Of a stretch of DNA of 64,000 nt, positions 11,730 to 23,583 are shown one piece after another. The stretch is taken from assembly GCA_018907035.1 (NCBI GenBank), contig JACCIC010000036.1, positions 62,001 through 126,000 of the forward strand, given 5' to 3'. Numbering within the stretch: the first letter of the stretch is position 1; the number at the start of each line of letters is the position of its first letter. The notes under the pieces were generated by a model. The model searched no databases. It was not told the origin of the DNA and was given only the letters and a program-made list of their open reading frames with translations. A program made the translations under genes and the position numbers. The stretch is from Sycobia sp. Sy_11. Taxonomy: Eukaryota > Arthropoda > Insecta > Hymenoptera > Epichrysomallidae.

Positions 11730-12900
11730 CCGTGAGTAACACAACCAGTATTATGTCGGCACGAAAAAGGTGCAATTCCACTGTTCGGGCATACCGGTTG
11801 CAGTTGTGCGCGGAGAAAGCGAAGAACTAGAATTTTTCCCATCGTTTTCTTCGGCATAAATTTTTATGGCTACATCGAAAAAAGCAATCATGTGCGAGGA
11901 CTGACCAGCGTTACACGAAAATTTTTATTTGAGACGCTATAAGCACACGATTGTATTCGCACGCGGCCTCCACATGCACCGCCCTCTGTCACCACTCTCG
12001 AGATCCAGCACGCTGTCCCGCGAATGAACTGACAGCATGTCTCATTTTCTCAGCTTAGGGCTCGGGGCAGTTAAAGCCGCCCCCCCTTTTTGTTCCTCGG
12101 TTTCAGGTACGAGGTCGCCTTCAAGGCTTAGGATTATGAAGTTTAGTTCGTTCTCGACCGTTGATCCGCTCTTTAAGCTCGTCGCGCGTCGCGTTCTTTC
12201 CGGATCGTTCCGTGTTAGTTGTAACTGTACCTTATTATTATATTACGTAAGTTACATATCGTGTATCAATTAGTATTACGCCTTTAGTCTTCGAGCAAAT
12301 TTCTATAAAATCTTCGGGCGCGTATATTGTAATATACGATCTCTCATCTAATCAATGTGTGAGGCGGTGCATTGTACAATCGCGCGTATTCACTGTTTAC
12401 GTAAATCGTATCATAATTTTAAGTAGTGTCTTGCGTATATAGGTGTATTTATTGTATATTCCATATTGGTTAGTTAGGTTTACATATCAATATTTATTGA
12501 CGCGTCTGTGGATATATTTTGGCGCATCAGCGGGGCAAGGATCTTGCCTTGTGAGGATATTCCTACGAGCAAGTCTCCGAGGGTGTTACCAGCGGCACTT
12601 TTGCCCGGTGGCTGCCGTCCGTGGCGAGGTTTGAATCCGTTCTCGAGACGTCGAGACCACGAAGCAGAGCGCAAGGTAACGCGGAACATCCTTCCCCATC
12701 GACCTTACTAGCCCCACGAGCGTCTCCGTGTTCGCTGTGCGGGTAAATGTATATGGCTACTCCACCATAGCGTAAGAGTTAGCTGTAAGTGCGCTCGTAT
12801 TTGTATGTAGGATATACCCACGCGTTTCTTTAATAATTTTATAATTGCTTAAATTTATGGCTTTTTCCTTCTCTCCTCGAGAGGATGTTTTTTATGCCAC
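11730..12900 (+). other. GC-shifted stretch, possible LTR and primer-binding site
   Basis: Base composition is richer in GC than the flanks and no frame is convincing. At about 12517-12540 the sequence TTTTGGCGCATCAGCGGGGC resembles the start of an LTR-retrotransposon internal region, where a TGGCGC-type primer-binding site follows the 5' LTR. The upstream 12040-12515 would then be LTR-like. No second LTR or pol domain was seen, and the right side is cut near the mariner at 12908. This is a suggestion only. Confidence 0.25.
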
Positions 12901-12907
12901 TAATTTA

Positions 12908-14195
12908 TTAGGAGTGTGAATAAGTCTTTCCCGTTTTTTGTAAGAGATGGCGCCACCAATACTGTGCGAGTATTCAATGGTTACATATGTCATAATCAAA
13001 GCTTATTCATATGTCAACAATTCCATACTAACACATTAGTTAAAATTTTTTCGCATCATAAATTTTTGATATCGTGAAAATGTCGAAATTTGAGCCGAGT
13101 CGACGTCATTTGCGGGAAGTTTCACTTTATTGGTTCAATTTGAAGAAATCTGCTGTCGAGACGCATCGATTGCTTCAGGAGGCTTATGGAGAAGGTTGTG
13201 TCGATGATTCAAGTGTTCGCGAATGGTTTCGACGCTTCAAAAGCGGTGATTTCGACGTGGAAGACAAGGAGCGTTCCGGGCGGCCGCAAATCTTTGAAGA
13301 TCGAGAATTGGCGACTTTGCTTGATGAAGATTTTTGTCAAACGCAAGAAGAACTTGCTGAAGCATTGGGAGTTGACCGAACAACAATTTCCAAGCGTTTG
13401 AAAGCCATGGGAATGATCCAAAAGCAAGGAAATTGGGTGCCGTACGAACTGAAGCTGAGAGACGTCGAACGGCGTTCTTTCACTTGCGAACAGCTGCTTC
13501 AGCGACATAAAAGAAAGGGTTTTCTGCATCGTATCGTGACTGGCGATGAAAAGTGGATACGTTACGATAATCCGAAGCGAAGAAAATCATGGGGACTACC
13601 CGGCCATGCATCATCATCGACGGCCAAGCCAAATATTCATGACGCCAAGCTCATGCTCTGTATATGGTGGGACCAGCTAGGTGTGGTTTACTATGAGCTT
13701 CTGAAACCGAATGAAAGGATCACAGGCGAGGTCTATCGACGACAATTGATGCGTTTGAGCCGCGCACTGCGAGAAAAACGGCCACAATACTCCGACAGGC
13801 ACGACAAAGTTATTTTGCAACATGACAATGCTCGCCCACATGTTGCACCGCCGGTGAAAACATACTTAGAAATGCTCAAATGGGAAGTCCTACCCCACCC
13901 GCCGTATAGTCCAGACGTTGCTCCATCTGATTACCATCTCTTCAGATCGATGACGCATGGCCTGGCTGACCAGCACTTCCATTCCTACGAGGAAGCCAAA
14001 AAATGGGTGGATGACTGGATAGAGACCAAACCGGTCGAATTTTTTCGCAACGGGATTCGTATGTTGCCAGAAAAATGGGAAAAAGTTGTAGCTAGCGATG
14101 GCCAATACTTTCAATAATTCATTTGTAACCATTTTTTCACAATAAAGGCTCAAAATTTCAAAAAAAAAACGGGAAAGACTTATTCACATACCTGA
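12908..14195 (+). mobile_element. Full-length mariner element, copy 2
   Basis: The 1288-bp element has TA duplications at 12906-12907 and 14196-14197. The left end is TTAGGAGTGTGAATAAG and the right end is the reverse complement of TCAGGTATGTGAATAAG. It is inverted relative to copy 1, so the two form 1.28-kb inverted repeats 6 kb apart. Confidence 0.95.
13080..14117 (+). CDS. Mariner transposase, intact (copy 2)
   Basis: The 345-residue frame differs from copy 1 by ten residues. The substitutions include Ala26Val, Arg48Glu, Ser85Phe, Phe133Ser, Gly188Asp, Tyr211Asn, Thr265Met, Lys305Glu, Ala316Thr and Arg332Lys (numbering from MSKFEP). The triad D156, D249, D284 and the WVPYELK and YSPDVAPSDYHLF motifs are intact. 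A GTG stands two codons upstream where copy 1 has ATG, which favours the second Met as the true start. Catalytic competence of either copy is inference. Confidence 0.95.
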   Translation: MSKFEPSRRHLREVSLYWFNLKKSAVETHRLLQEAYGEGCVDDSSVREWFRRFKSGDFDVEDKERSGRPQIFEDRELATLLDEDFCQTQEELAEALGVDRTTISKRLKAMGMIQKQGNWVPYELKLRDVERRSFTCEQLLQRHKRKGFLHRIVTGDEKWIRYDNPKRRKSWGLPGHASSSTAKPNIHDAKLMLCIWWDQLGVVYYELLKPNERITGEVYRRQLMRLSRALREKRPQYSDRHDKVILQHDNARPHVAPPVKTYLEMLKWEVLPHPPYSPDVAPSDYHLFRSMTHGLADQHFHSYEEAKKWVDDWIETKPVEFFRNGIRMLPEKWEKVVASDGQYFQ

Positions 14196-14275
14196 TAAAA
14201 TAAAGCAAAGTTTTATTAAACCTTTGTTGTTATTTTCTTTGCACTCGAAACATAGTTCCTCTTCGACCTCTCGAA

Positions 14276-14276
14276 C

Positions 14277-14308
<32 letters not shown>

Positions 14309-14309
14309 G
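14276..14309. repeat. (TTA)n microsatellite at R1-clade element 3' end
   Basis: This TTA run of about 34 bp reads (TAA)n on the strand of the adjoining retrotransposon. It is either the element's 3' tail or part of its target. Confidence 0.9.
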
Positions 14310-14361
14310 TTTTTTTGCGTAGGGGACTGAGCGAGCCACTCACTGGGCAAGCTCTCTCTTT

Positions 14362-17067
14362 CTACGGGCCGATTTCGGGTATTAGGCTTTTCGTCCACCG
14401 TACTCTTTCGTCCGTCGTCCACCGTCTCTGCCATGTCTCGATGGTCTTCGTCCGTTCTTTAGTCACAGCGTCTTCCCTTCCAACGTTCGGGCTCCCCTCG
14501 TAAATTCGCTTCCGTTCGGTCGCGTGGAGATCGATGGGAATGACCGCAGCAATCACGAAAACGGCGCTCTCAGGCACGGTACGATACGCGCACGCGATTC
14601 TTAACGCGCCAAACCTTGGTATGCTTTTCATGGCGTTCGCGCGTTTCCTGATAGTCATCGCGTCGGCACAAACCTCCGCCCGGTAAAGCAAAATCGAGTG
14701 GGTAACGCTCATCAGCAGTCTACGAACGTTCTGTTTCGGTCCGTTCGTATTGGCCATCAGTCTACTTAGAGCCTTGGTCATTTCTGCTGCCTTTGTCGTC
14801 GCGTTTCGTAGGTGTGACCAGAAGCTCAGCTTCGTATCCAAGGTAACGCCAAGGTACTTGATTTCGCTCCTGGTTTTCAGTCTTTCCATCCCTAACGCCA
14901 TCGGAACCACCGTCTGTATACGTCTGCGAGTCAGCAATAACAACTCAGTCTTTTGCAGCGCGAGCTGCAGTCCGTGATCTGTCATCCATTCGTTCACGCG
15001 TCTCATGACCTGATTCAGCTTTAACTGAATCAAGTGATAGTCGCATACGATTATCACGGCTGCCACATCGTCGGCATTTCGAGACGCGCGTTCGAGGGCA
15101 TGTCCAGTCTCAACAAACCGTCGTATTGTATGCTCCAGAAATCGGGGCCTAAAATGGAGCCCCGCGCTACCCCCGCTGTCACGCATTTCCATTTCTTTCC
15201 GTCCAAAGTATCATACATCAGTCCTCGGTCTCGTAAGTCGTCCCGCATGATACGAAGGAGTTAGGAGTCAACCTTGAAAGTCAACTCCAACGTCCCCAGT
15301 ATCTCTGTCCATTCTGCAGAGTTAAAGGCGTTACAAACGTGCAGGGTCACCAGCAGAACCAGTGGTCTGGTTGCATGACAACCCCTGTTCGCCGCGTGAA
15401 AGATATTCGTCACGTTACCTATAGCTCTGATTGTCGATTGTCCTTTCCTAAATCCATGTTGTTCTTCGGATAGGTCTCCGACGTTTTTAATTGCCTGTGC
15501 CAGTCTTGGTCTCAGCAGTAGCTCCAACAGCTTCCGTACCGTATTTAGTAGACAGAGAGGCCTGTATGAAGAAGGCAAATCGGGGTCCCCCTTAGACTTA
15601 CGGATGAGAACCAATCGAGCCTCCATCCAGAGCCTGCTAAAAACTCCCTCCACCAGACACCCGTTGTACAAACCCAAAAGGATGTCCGGGCGACGCGAAG
15701 CGACCACCCGTAACACGTCACTAGGTATGCCATTGGGGCCCGAGGCCTTGTTAGGCTCCAACGCATTCTAAGCTCTTCCTGCGTGAAGAGAGGGATTTCT
15801 ATATCTGTCATTTCATTTGTCGCGTCCGTTTTGTTTGGATGGATTGGAAAAAGTCTCTCAACTATCCGCTCCATCACTTTCGCGTCTCGTAGTTCCGGCG
15901 GACCCCGACCTCCCAGGGCGCATTCTACAATTTTATAACCGTTGCCCCAGGGATCCGAGTCCACCTCGACGATTAATTTAGTTCAGCACCGTTTTTTACT
16001 GTCATTGATCGCGTATCTCAGTCGCTGTCTTGCGCGACTATACTCCGCAGAGTATAGTCCCAATACGCTTCGACTTCGGGCTCGTTGAGCTTTCCGTCTC
16101 AGCTTCAAACAATTGCTTTTGAGATCCGCGATCTCGGCTGTCCACCAGTATGTTTGTCGTCTGTTTCGTACTTTCTGTTTCCTGGGCATGGTGACATCGC
16201 ATAGGCGCAGGAGAAAGCCAGTCGTTGCCGCCGCTAACGCCTCCACCCTGTCCTGCTTCGTCAACTCTTGAGGCACCTCTCGTAAGGGAGGTTCTACATT
16301 TTGCAGATACCTTTCGAGTTCGTCTATGTCTAAGCGTTTGGGGTTCCACCCCATAGATCTTGTGCCTCGTCTCCTCGTCTGTCTCGTCGCGTCTGTCAGT
16401 TTGAAGGCAATTACTGGTGATCACTGGCCGTATAGTCCTGGATCACCCACCACGTCCTTATCCTTGTCCGAATTCTGTCCGAGGTCAGAGACACGTCTGG
16501 TATGGAGTAACCATACCCCGATTGTCTCCACGTCGGTAACGTTCCTGCGTTAACTACTGCCAGGTCCAGCCTTGCGGCCGTCTCCAGTAGCAGTCTTCCC
16601 CGTCTGTTGGTTAACGGCATTCCCCACTCGATCGCCGGCGCGATAAAATCGCCCGCCACGATCACATTACCAGGGATTTCTCGCACCGCGTCCTCGATTT
16701 TTCCAAATTTAGCCGCATACTCGGAGGCACTGCTGTTTGGGCTGAGGTAACCACTGACATAGGTTATGTCAGTGACCGTCACTCAGACACAGTCCTTCTC
16801 AGTCCCGCTGCGTACGATATTCGACGCGCTCTTTCCACGTCGTCAAACTGCGGACTTGCGCGAGCTGCTCACGAGCCAAGTCGGTAATCGTCTGTCTTTG
16901 TATTGCTCACTGATAATCAGCACGTCGATGTCCAGTTTCGCAGCAATCTGCGGGAGCAGTGCGTCTGCCACGCTACCCTCGTTCATATTGCATTGGAGTA
17001 TCGTCATCGTCATTGTGTGACTGTCTTTGTCTTCTCTTCTGTTAGTTCTATCCTGAACGCGGCGCAC
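14362..17067 (-). pseudogene. R1-clade ORF2: endonuclease + reverse transcriptase, frameshifted
   Basis: The endonuclease lies in 16411-17067 (ILQCNMNE start, GDFIAPAIEWG, PDVSLTSDRI, YTASDHQ). The linker is in 15983-16424 and contains YWWTAEI. The reverse transcriptase is in 15054-15761 and 14362-15192: ASGPNGIPSDVL, SYRPLCLLNTV, HGFRKGQST, then ADDVAAVI where YADD/FADD is expected, then KYLGVTLD. The frame changes between these blocks, including one just before the catalytic ADD motif. The usual C-terminal zinc motif after the thumb is not seen, so the 3' coding end is shortened. The protein would nick target DNA and copy its RNA there. Confidence 0.85.
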
Positions 17068-18330
17068 GAGGACGAGCCAAGTAAGTGTCCCCTGTTTCGG
17101 ATATTATCTCCAGTGCACAGGAAACACTCCCCACGACTCTTATAGTCCCTGTGGGAATGACCCTCAACACCGCATCGCCAGCAGCAACTTCGTCTGTGCA
17201 GTCCTTTACAGTCTTTCTGTACATGACCGAACCCGAAGCATCTATAGCATCGCGAGACGCGTATCCTTGCTCTAATTCTTGATATAACCCACCCGATTTT
17301 AATACGCCCTTTCCTTAAGAGGACGGTAGCCTCTTTTACGTCAAAATCGCAGATGGCCATTCTCTATCCTCGACTGTTAACGTTGAAAACATGGGGCCGA
17401 CGGTCTGCAGTCCGTCCCGTTTCCCGATTTAGCGCGTTCGCGATGTCCTCGTCGGTAGTGGCACAGTCCAAGTCTAGGAATTTCAATGTTACCCTGGAGG
17501 TCAAATCTTTTACGCGTCCAGTCTCTCCGATAGCGTCTTGAAGAACCTGTCGGAATTCCGACTCGTTATTCAGTCTGGACAGCTGTAAAAGTACCGCGCT
17601 GTCTTTTGTCTTTCTTATTGTTCTGACTTGAGTATTACTCTTGTCAGGGTCCACCTTTTGTCGTATTGTTTGTACCACGTCTACGTACGTCTGTCCCTCA
17701 GCCGGCTTGATCACGATCGCTCCTCCCCTTTGAGGTTAGGGCGATCAGACCGGTGACCTTGGAGTCTCGCTTTTGTCTGCACTTTTGTCGGTTTGTTGTC
17801 CGTCTCGGTCGTTTTGGGTTTTCTATTTTTTGAGACCACCGTTGTGCATGTTTTGGTCTCGCTCGTCCGCTGTTGTGCGACCGCCTGCTCCGGAGTAGGG
17901 ATGTGACGGTCTCTTTTCCGTTTTTGAGGAGTTGTCTCCTCACATTCACTCCGTCCTTTATCTTTTTGTTTTTGTCGGAGCAGTCTCATTCGCTTGAGTT
18001 CATACTCTCCAATTTCCATTGCTTCGTTGATCTCACTCAGACCGTTTTTTATTAGTTGACTGACATTTTTTGTATGCATGTCCTTTCCATCATTTTACTT
18101 AGGACTCTGCTTATTGTGTAAAATTGCTCCTGCAATTGACACTTAGCAGCTTCCCAAGTTGCCGGCGATCTATAAACATTCGCACTTTCATTCATACTGC
18201 TACCTGTAACATTTTCTGTCACACTAGCCAGGTTGCCTACTGGTGTGATAGGAGAGCCGGGAAGCTCCATTGACTCTACTGAGTCGCTTGCAGGCGGCAC
18301 TCGAAAGCCTGATATACTTTTTTTTATCAC
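17010..18330 (-). pseudogene. R1-clade ORF1 (gag-like) with CCHC zinc knuckles, broken
   Basis: Segments in three frames (18052-18330, 17711-18079, 17364-17714, 17010-17360) form a gag-like protein. It has an N-terminal Ser/Thr-rich part, a Lys/Arg-rich basic middle with KRKRDRH, then an RNA-binding-type region. Near the end are tandem knuckles CYRCFGFGHVQKDC and CWRCGVEGHSHRDY, the second missing its last Cys, followed by CFLC. Such proteins bind element RNA. Frameshifts separate the parts. Confidence 0.8.
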
Positions 18331-19106
18331 CTTTCATGATTATAATTAACTTATATTAAATGTTTTATATTTGTGATGATCAGGAGGATCACTTATTGGA
18401 GATGACGGTTCAGCGTCCTGAATCTCCCCAGTACTGAAGCCCTCCTACATTCCGGTGGCCTCGGCTGTTCCTCCCCCACGACTCGCAGCAGGGTCCCATC
18501 CGTACGCCATACGGCACTACTACGAGAAGCGGGATTTGACGTCTGACGACGTCTTACGACTGTGTGGTGCAGCCTCCCATGTTGGCTAGACTGGGTTCGG
18601 GCCCCCTACTTGTGGCGGCCCACGAGTACCATCTGGTTTTACAACTGTACCCTCCAGAAGGGAACGCACATAAGCATGAAGTGATTCCCTCGTAGCTAAT
18701 CCCACCAATCAACAATAATCACTGCATCCGCAAGACCTTACCGTCGCTCAAACTGGTCACATTCATACGTGAGAGATGCCCGTTTATAGGGCCTCTCATT
18801 CATTCATAACCCGCCTGGAAGTTACTCATTTATAGGGTCTCCATCTCCACCATTCGCGGGGAAACTCGTTTATAGAGTTCCCGAATATACTCCCCAGTCC
18901 GAGTACGGCTATCTTACAGATATGTAGGTGTGTGAATGATGAGTGGGTGTGTAGACGGGTGAATACCACTATTTTCGCTCGAAGTTCTTGTCCACGGCCA
19001 CTTATTCGTCACTCTTAGAAGTGCTTATTCCGTGACTGACCGCGAGCGGTCGTTCCCCTATCCGCAACCCCGGGGACGCGTGTGGTAGCTGAACTCAAGG
19101 CCCCAC
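18331..19106 (-). other. 5' UTR of the R1-clade element
   Basis: This non-coding, GC-richer stretch lies upstream of ORF1 on the - strand. A motif reading TTTATAGGG/TTTATAGAG on the + strand recurs at about 18783, 18829 and 18871 with 42-46 bp spacing, each within a CTC...(C)TC context. It may hold an internal promoter, but none can be fixed. Confidence 0.55.

Positions 19107-19153
<47 letters not shown>
19107..19153. repeat. (TTA)n microsatellite at R1-clade element 5' end
   Basis: A TTA run of about 47 bp directly abuts the 5' end of the R1-clade element. It has the same unit and orientation as the run at its 3' end. Confidence 0.9.
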
Positions 19154-19157
<4 letters not shown>

Positions 19158-20487
19158 GAATATTATCATTATTATTATCATATTATAAATCAATTCAATA
19201 TCCACTGGAGACGACATGGCACCTATCAAGCTTCTTTTCTTTAAAAAAGAAAACAATGAAACGATCGAAAATGTAATTACGTTTGAGATCTCTAGCGCGT
19301 ACTTGAACATTCGTAAATATTTACAAGTAGTTTTCCGGTCGATCTGTAGTCAAAAACTGCCAATCTTGCGAAATCTGAAGAGTTTAATCGTTTCTCCGTT
19401 TTTTCCTTCTCTCCGACAACGGTAGAAAACGCGATGCCGCTGCTAAAATGTCACAACCGAAAGCAGCAGCGTAATCCAGCCGGAGTATTTTACTACAGAT
19501 TCCTACGGAACAGTGTTGCAACAAAATCAGTAAAATAATAAACTTTTACATGTTTTATATGAATTAAGTCTTCGTAAGTTGATACCATAAATAGCTTATA
19601 TAATTCATAAAATAAGGGTAACACTTCGTGAATAGTTGGTATAAACTACTGTTATAGATTAAGTTACAATAATCACCACTTATATTAAAACCGTTGAAAG
19701 TAATTTAACGTCTATTTAATACAAAAACTCAAAGTACGTGAATTAAAATCTCTCAATCACCATTTAACATTAAAAGCAACACTTTGGTCAAACTGTGCGT
19801 GGCCGCGTTTATTGCCGCGACGTGTACTGTGGCCTGGATGCTTTAACGTGTTTGGCGATGTTAAAGATCAAGACCGAGTTTTAGTTAGTGCTGGGTGGTC
19901 CCCCGCCCTTGATCTAAGAAGCAACGCAGAGAAAAATGATACGATTAAATGATTATTATTTGGCCGAACCTGCGTTGCGGGCATAAATGATGAAATATTG
20001 GACGAAAGAGGTTTGTTCGAAAAGTCATACATTTTAAATTTTTGCGCAATGAATGTGTGCTCTGAACATTGGTGAGCCACTTTATCGAGTCGGAGGCAGA
20101 GAAGCGATTGAAAAAGTTGATGTTCTTAGAGAGAGTTCGGTGGCAACTTCGTGGCACAAGAAATAAAAAAAAGAAGAATAGGCATTAAAAAACCATTAGG
20201 AAAAATTAGGATGATCGTTCACACTAAGTCACGTTTGAGTTATAACTCAATGTAATATATTCAGTATCTGTATCACATCTGTATATTTCTTTTATATTTC
20301 AGATTACCACAAAAATACCTTCAGTTATCAATGAGCTTAAAAAACATCTTCATCATCTAATCAATTCTAACTACTCAGTATGTTGTGAAAATTAATGAGT
20401 TAAAACAATTTAATAATTATATCTCTATGATCCATTAAAATACAAGTGGTATACTGCATAATGTTGTTTTTATTGCGATACAATATA
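19154..20487. other. Unidentified stretch
   Basis: No gene is recognised. A + frame at 19216-19425 and - frames at 19868-20157 lack domains or splice context. A GC-richer patch at 19780-20160 may be an old element. Confidence 0.3.
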
Positions 20488-21344
20488 CATAGTCTGTCCC
20501 AAAAGCTGTACAATTACGGGTAGAAAATCCGTACTATTTATTTCATCTTCACGAAAGAGTGACAATAAGATCGACAAAGTTGCAGCTGCTTTAAAGTTTA
20601 ACCGTAACTCTAGTTGCCGATTGATTGAAGAACATACTGAAATACCAAAATCCGCAGTTCAACATATTATAAAGAACGCCTTGAAAAAATGGTGCAGAAA
20701 CTACTTTTACATACACGTGACTTGCCCTTGCATTGAAATGCAAAAATGCTCAATAGGTTGGCGAAAACTTGACACAATCAAAAAAATTACGTGTTTAAAA
20801 ATCAAAAGTTAAGACAATGTTAAATAATTTTTTTATTCTAAAGCTATCATCCACAAAGAATTTGTTCTTCAAAGCAGTACTATGAATACTTCATTCTACG
20901 AATAAGTGCTTGATAGCTTGTGTAAAATAATTGCGAGTATTAGTATGGGAATACCGCTCTTTACTCCCCTAGCACGATGTTGCACGAGCACATACCATGG
21001 AAACCAATAGTAAATTTTTGTACAAAAAAACGGTTCCTGTATTCAGCCACCTAGCAACTCGCCTGATTTGAGTTCCCCTGTCTATTTCCTGCTTCTAAAA
21101 TTAAAAATCTACTTAACAGAACATCATTTTGTATCGATCGTCGAAATACAAGGATTTTTTGCAACGAAATTAAAAAGTATTTTAAAAGTGTAGTTTTTAA
21201 AAGGTAGAAAAGATTGGAAGATCGTGCCAACTAGTGCAATACTTCTACTAGAGATTATTTTGAATTAAAAGTTTGTTAAAAATGTTTAATGTACGGATTG
21301 TCTCTTTTGTACCCCCAGTATTGTAACTTTTGGAACATACTGTG
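20488..21344 (+). mobile_element. Decayed mariner-like element with terminal repeats
   Basis: The ends pair as inverted repeats: CATAGTCTGTCCCAAAAG on the left and the reverse complement of CACAGTATGTTCCAAAAG on the right, each flanked by TA. Inside is a degraded transposase: a helix-turn-helix piece (KIDKVAAAL, IPKSAVQHI; 20560-20700) and a C-terminal piece (SNSPDLSSPVYF, near 21055-21090) where the third Asp motif is expected. At 857 bp it is shorter than a full element, so internal sequence is lost. Confidence 0.75.
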
Positions 21345-21439
21345 TATATCGGTTCAACGTGAAACTGACTGAAACACATCATAATTGTATTAATAGTACA
21401 TGAAATATAGGTCAAAATCGATGCGGCAAAAACAGCCCA

Positions 21440-22735
21440 ACGGTCATAAACTTATAGATTATTTTGATGTGTTCATAAATGATTTATTTATTAGAAATCA
21501 TTGTTCGAGAAACAAATCTCTATCAGTCCAAAAATCCTGAACCAATCCGCCAAAAATGAAAGCTTGAGATGATTCAGGAAATGACGATTTGAAACAATTC
21601 TTGGTTTTAACTATTTTGATGGGACACGTAAAAAAAGTTGTCCTCAACGATTACTGGAGCCACAATCCGTTGATGGTTACTCCTATATTCCACCAATCAA
21701 TGACTCGAAAACGGTTCGAACTAATTCTACGATTTTTACCTTTCCAGAATAATAGAAACCTAATGAATCACCTATTGCAAAAAAATCAAAATCATTATTG
21801 ATGATCTGAATTCAAAATTGGAAACTTTCTCCAGCTAGGGAGAAACTTGTGTATAGATAAAAGCCTCCCCTTATGGAAATGGAAATTGCGTTTCAAGCAG
21901 TTTCTACTGTTGAAGAGAAGTTGCTTCGGATTAAACATTTTCTAAATAGTGGATTACCAGAGTGTTTCGTTTTGAGTTTTATTGTCTATATCTGGCAGAC
22001 ACAGACTATGATACTTTTGGCTTGGGCATTTTAGGGGATGTCGTTATCCATTTTTTGACATCCTATTTTCGTAAGGTTAATATTGTTTTTGTGGAAAACT
22101 GGTACTCTTCTCCTGCACTAGCTGAATTTTTACACGGAAATGATACAGGTCTATGTGACACAGTCAGAAAAAATAGATCCGGACTACCAATATTCAAAGG
22201 AAAATTACAGAAAGCGGAAACTCAAGTAGGACACAACTTGATTTGGGACAACGGTATCCCGTTTGGACTAGGCTTCCAGCGAGAAACAAGATCTTGTAAT
22301 TGGTGAAGAGATAACAAAACCTAGTTGCATCATTGATTATAATAAAAATATGAGAGGAGTGGATAATGTTGATAGGTAGTTAGCGATAACTGCGTCAATT
22401 AGGAAATATATCAAATGGTATCAGAAATTATTTTTCCATTTCATTGATCTCATATTGATAAATGATCATGCTTCGTATAAATTGCAAGAAGGAACAATTT
22501 CTTCATCGATTTTAGAATGAAAGTCATATCGTCTTTGCTAGGTGTTGATAGCACAGATTCCCGATTTACAGGTCGACATTTTCCGACTCAATCATAGTCT
22601 ATAAAAGAATGCCTAATGTGTCCTACATCTAAAGTAAGGAGACGGACAAAATATTATTGTCGTAAGTGTCCAGTTGCATTGTGTGTAGTCCCTTGCTTTG
22701 AACAGTATCACACGCGAAGAAGTGTTCACTGCTAA
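21440..22735 (+). pseudogene. piggyBac-type transposase, decayed
   Basis: Blocks of a DDE_Tnp_1_7 (piggyBac) transposase appear in order with stops and frame changes. They are LIDYFDVFINDLF (21450), VLNDYWSHNPLM and FELILRFLPFQNN (21589-21801), IVFVENWYSSPALAEFL with its DNWYTS-like motif (Asp replaced by Glu; 21962-22306), MRGVDNVDR (near 22350) and a C-terminal cysteine-rich domain YYCRKCPVALCVVPCFEQYH (near 22650-22710). The catalytic Asp of the NW motif is changed and the frame is broken, so it is inactive. TTAA ends were not located. Confidence 0.85.
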
Positions 22736-22739
22736 ATAT

Positions 22740-23200
22740 AAAACATACTGAGGGTACACAAAATAAAAAATAAGAAAAATTTTTAGAAAATAACAAATTT
22801 AAAAAAACAACAAAAATAAATAAAAACTAAAAAATGGGGCGAAAAATCTTCCCATATTCACGTCTTTAGTTTTGGGTAACGCTAAGAGGAAGTCTTAGTA
22901 GTCACGGTAGGATCAAATTTCATTCCAGTGATCCTATTTGGACGCAATTTTTCAACACGCATGTGCAGTACAGCACCGCCATCTTAGAATTTTGAAATTC
23001 TGGCAACGGGTTTGTGGTCAGAGACTCCAAAAACCCTTCAGAGATAAATTTCAGGTACATCAGTGAATATAAGAATTTTGAGCCACTTAAGTGGTGATAC
23101 CGGCTGGAGGTTAACTAAATATTTATTAATTTAAATTAAATTAAATTTCGTGGTTATTGGATTTCATTCATATAGTTATTAGCGAGTTGTAGTATAAACA
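22740..23200. other. Spacer between piggyBac relic and LOA-like relic
   Basis: It holds A-rich sequence to about 22830, then a GC-normal patch of unknown origin. No coding signal. Confidence 0.35.
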
Positions 23201-23583
23201 GCAAAGGCTAGAAGAACGCTATTAAGTTTCTAAATAGAATAGTAGATAAAAAGGATGAACTCACTCCAAGAGAGAGGAGTTTATTCGAGAAAATAAAAAA
23301 ACTGTGGAGAGGTATGAAAAAGACCACAAAACTTTCCTACAGTTGGAAACGATGAGGGATGAGGCTGCGACCGTAAAGGACCAGACAATCTCCCAAAAAC
23401 TTAATAAGAAAAACGACAGTTTCAGAGGGGTGAAGCCGTAGTTTCCTCTCCCAAATCAGAGAGACCCAAAGGATAAATATCCCAACCGGGAAAGACGGCG
23501 AAAAGGGTTCGCTCTAATGAGTGAAAAAGCGAAACCCTCGACAAGCTTTGAATCACTAGAGGAATTCCAGATAGCCATTATAG

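Larger units (their letters stand above)
14310..19106 (-). mobile_element. R1-clade non-LTR retrotransposon, near full length, decayed
   Basis: On the - strand the order is a 5' UTR (19106 to about 18330), ORF1 with zinc knuckles, ORF2 with apurinic-type endonuclease and reverse transcriptase, then a short 3' region ending GTAGGGGAC-like next to (TTA)n. The R1-clade call rests on the endonuclease (ends near EYTASDHQ-type YTASDHQ), HGFRKGQST in the reverse transcriptase and the CCHC array in ORF1. Both ends abut (TTA)n runs (14276-14309 and 19107-19153). Multiple frameshifts mean it is not autonomous now. Confidence 0.85.
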
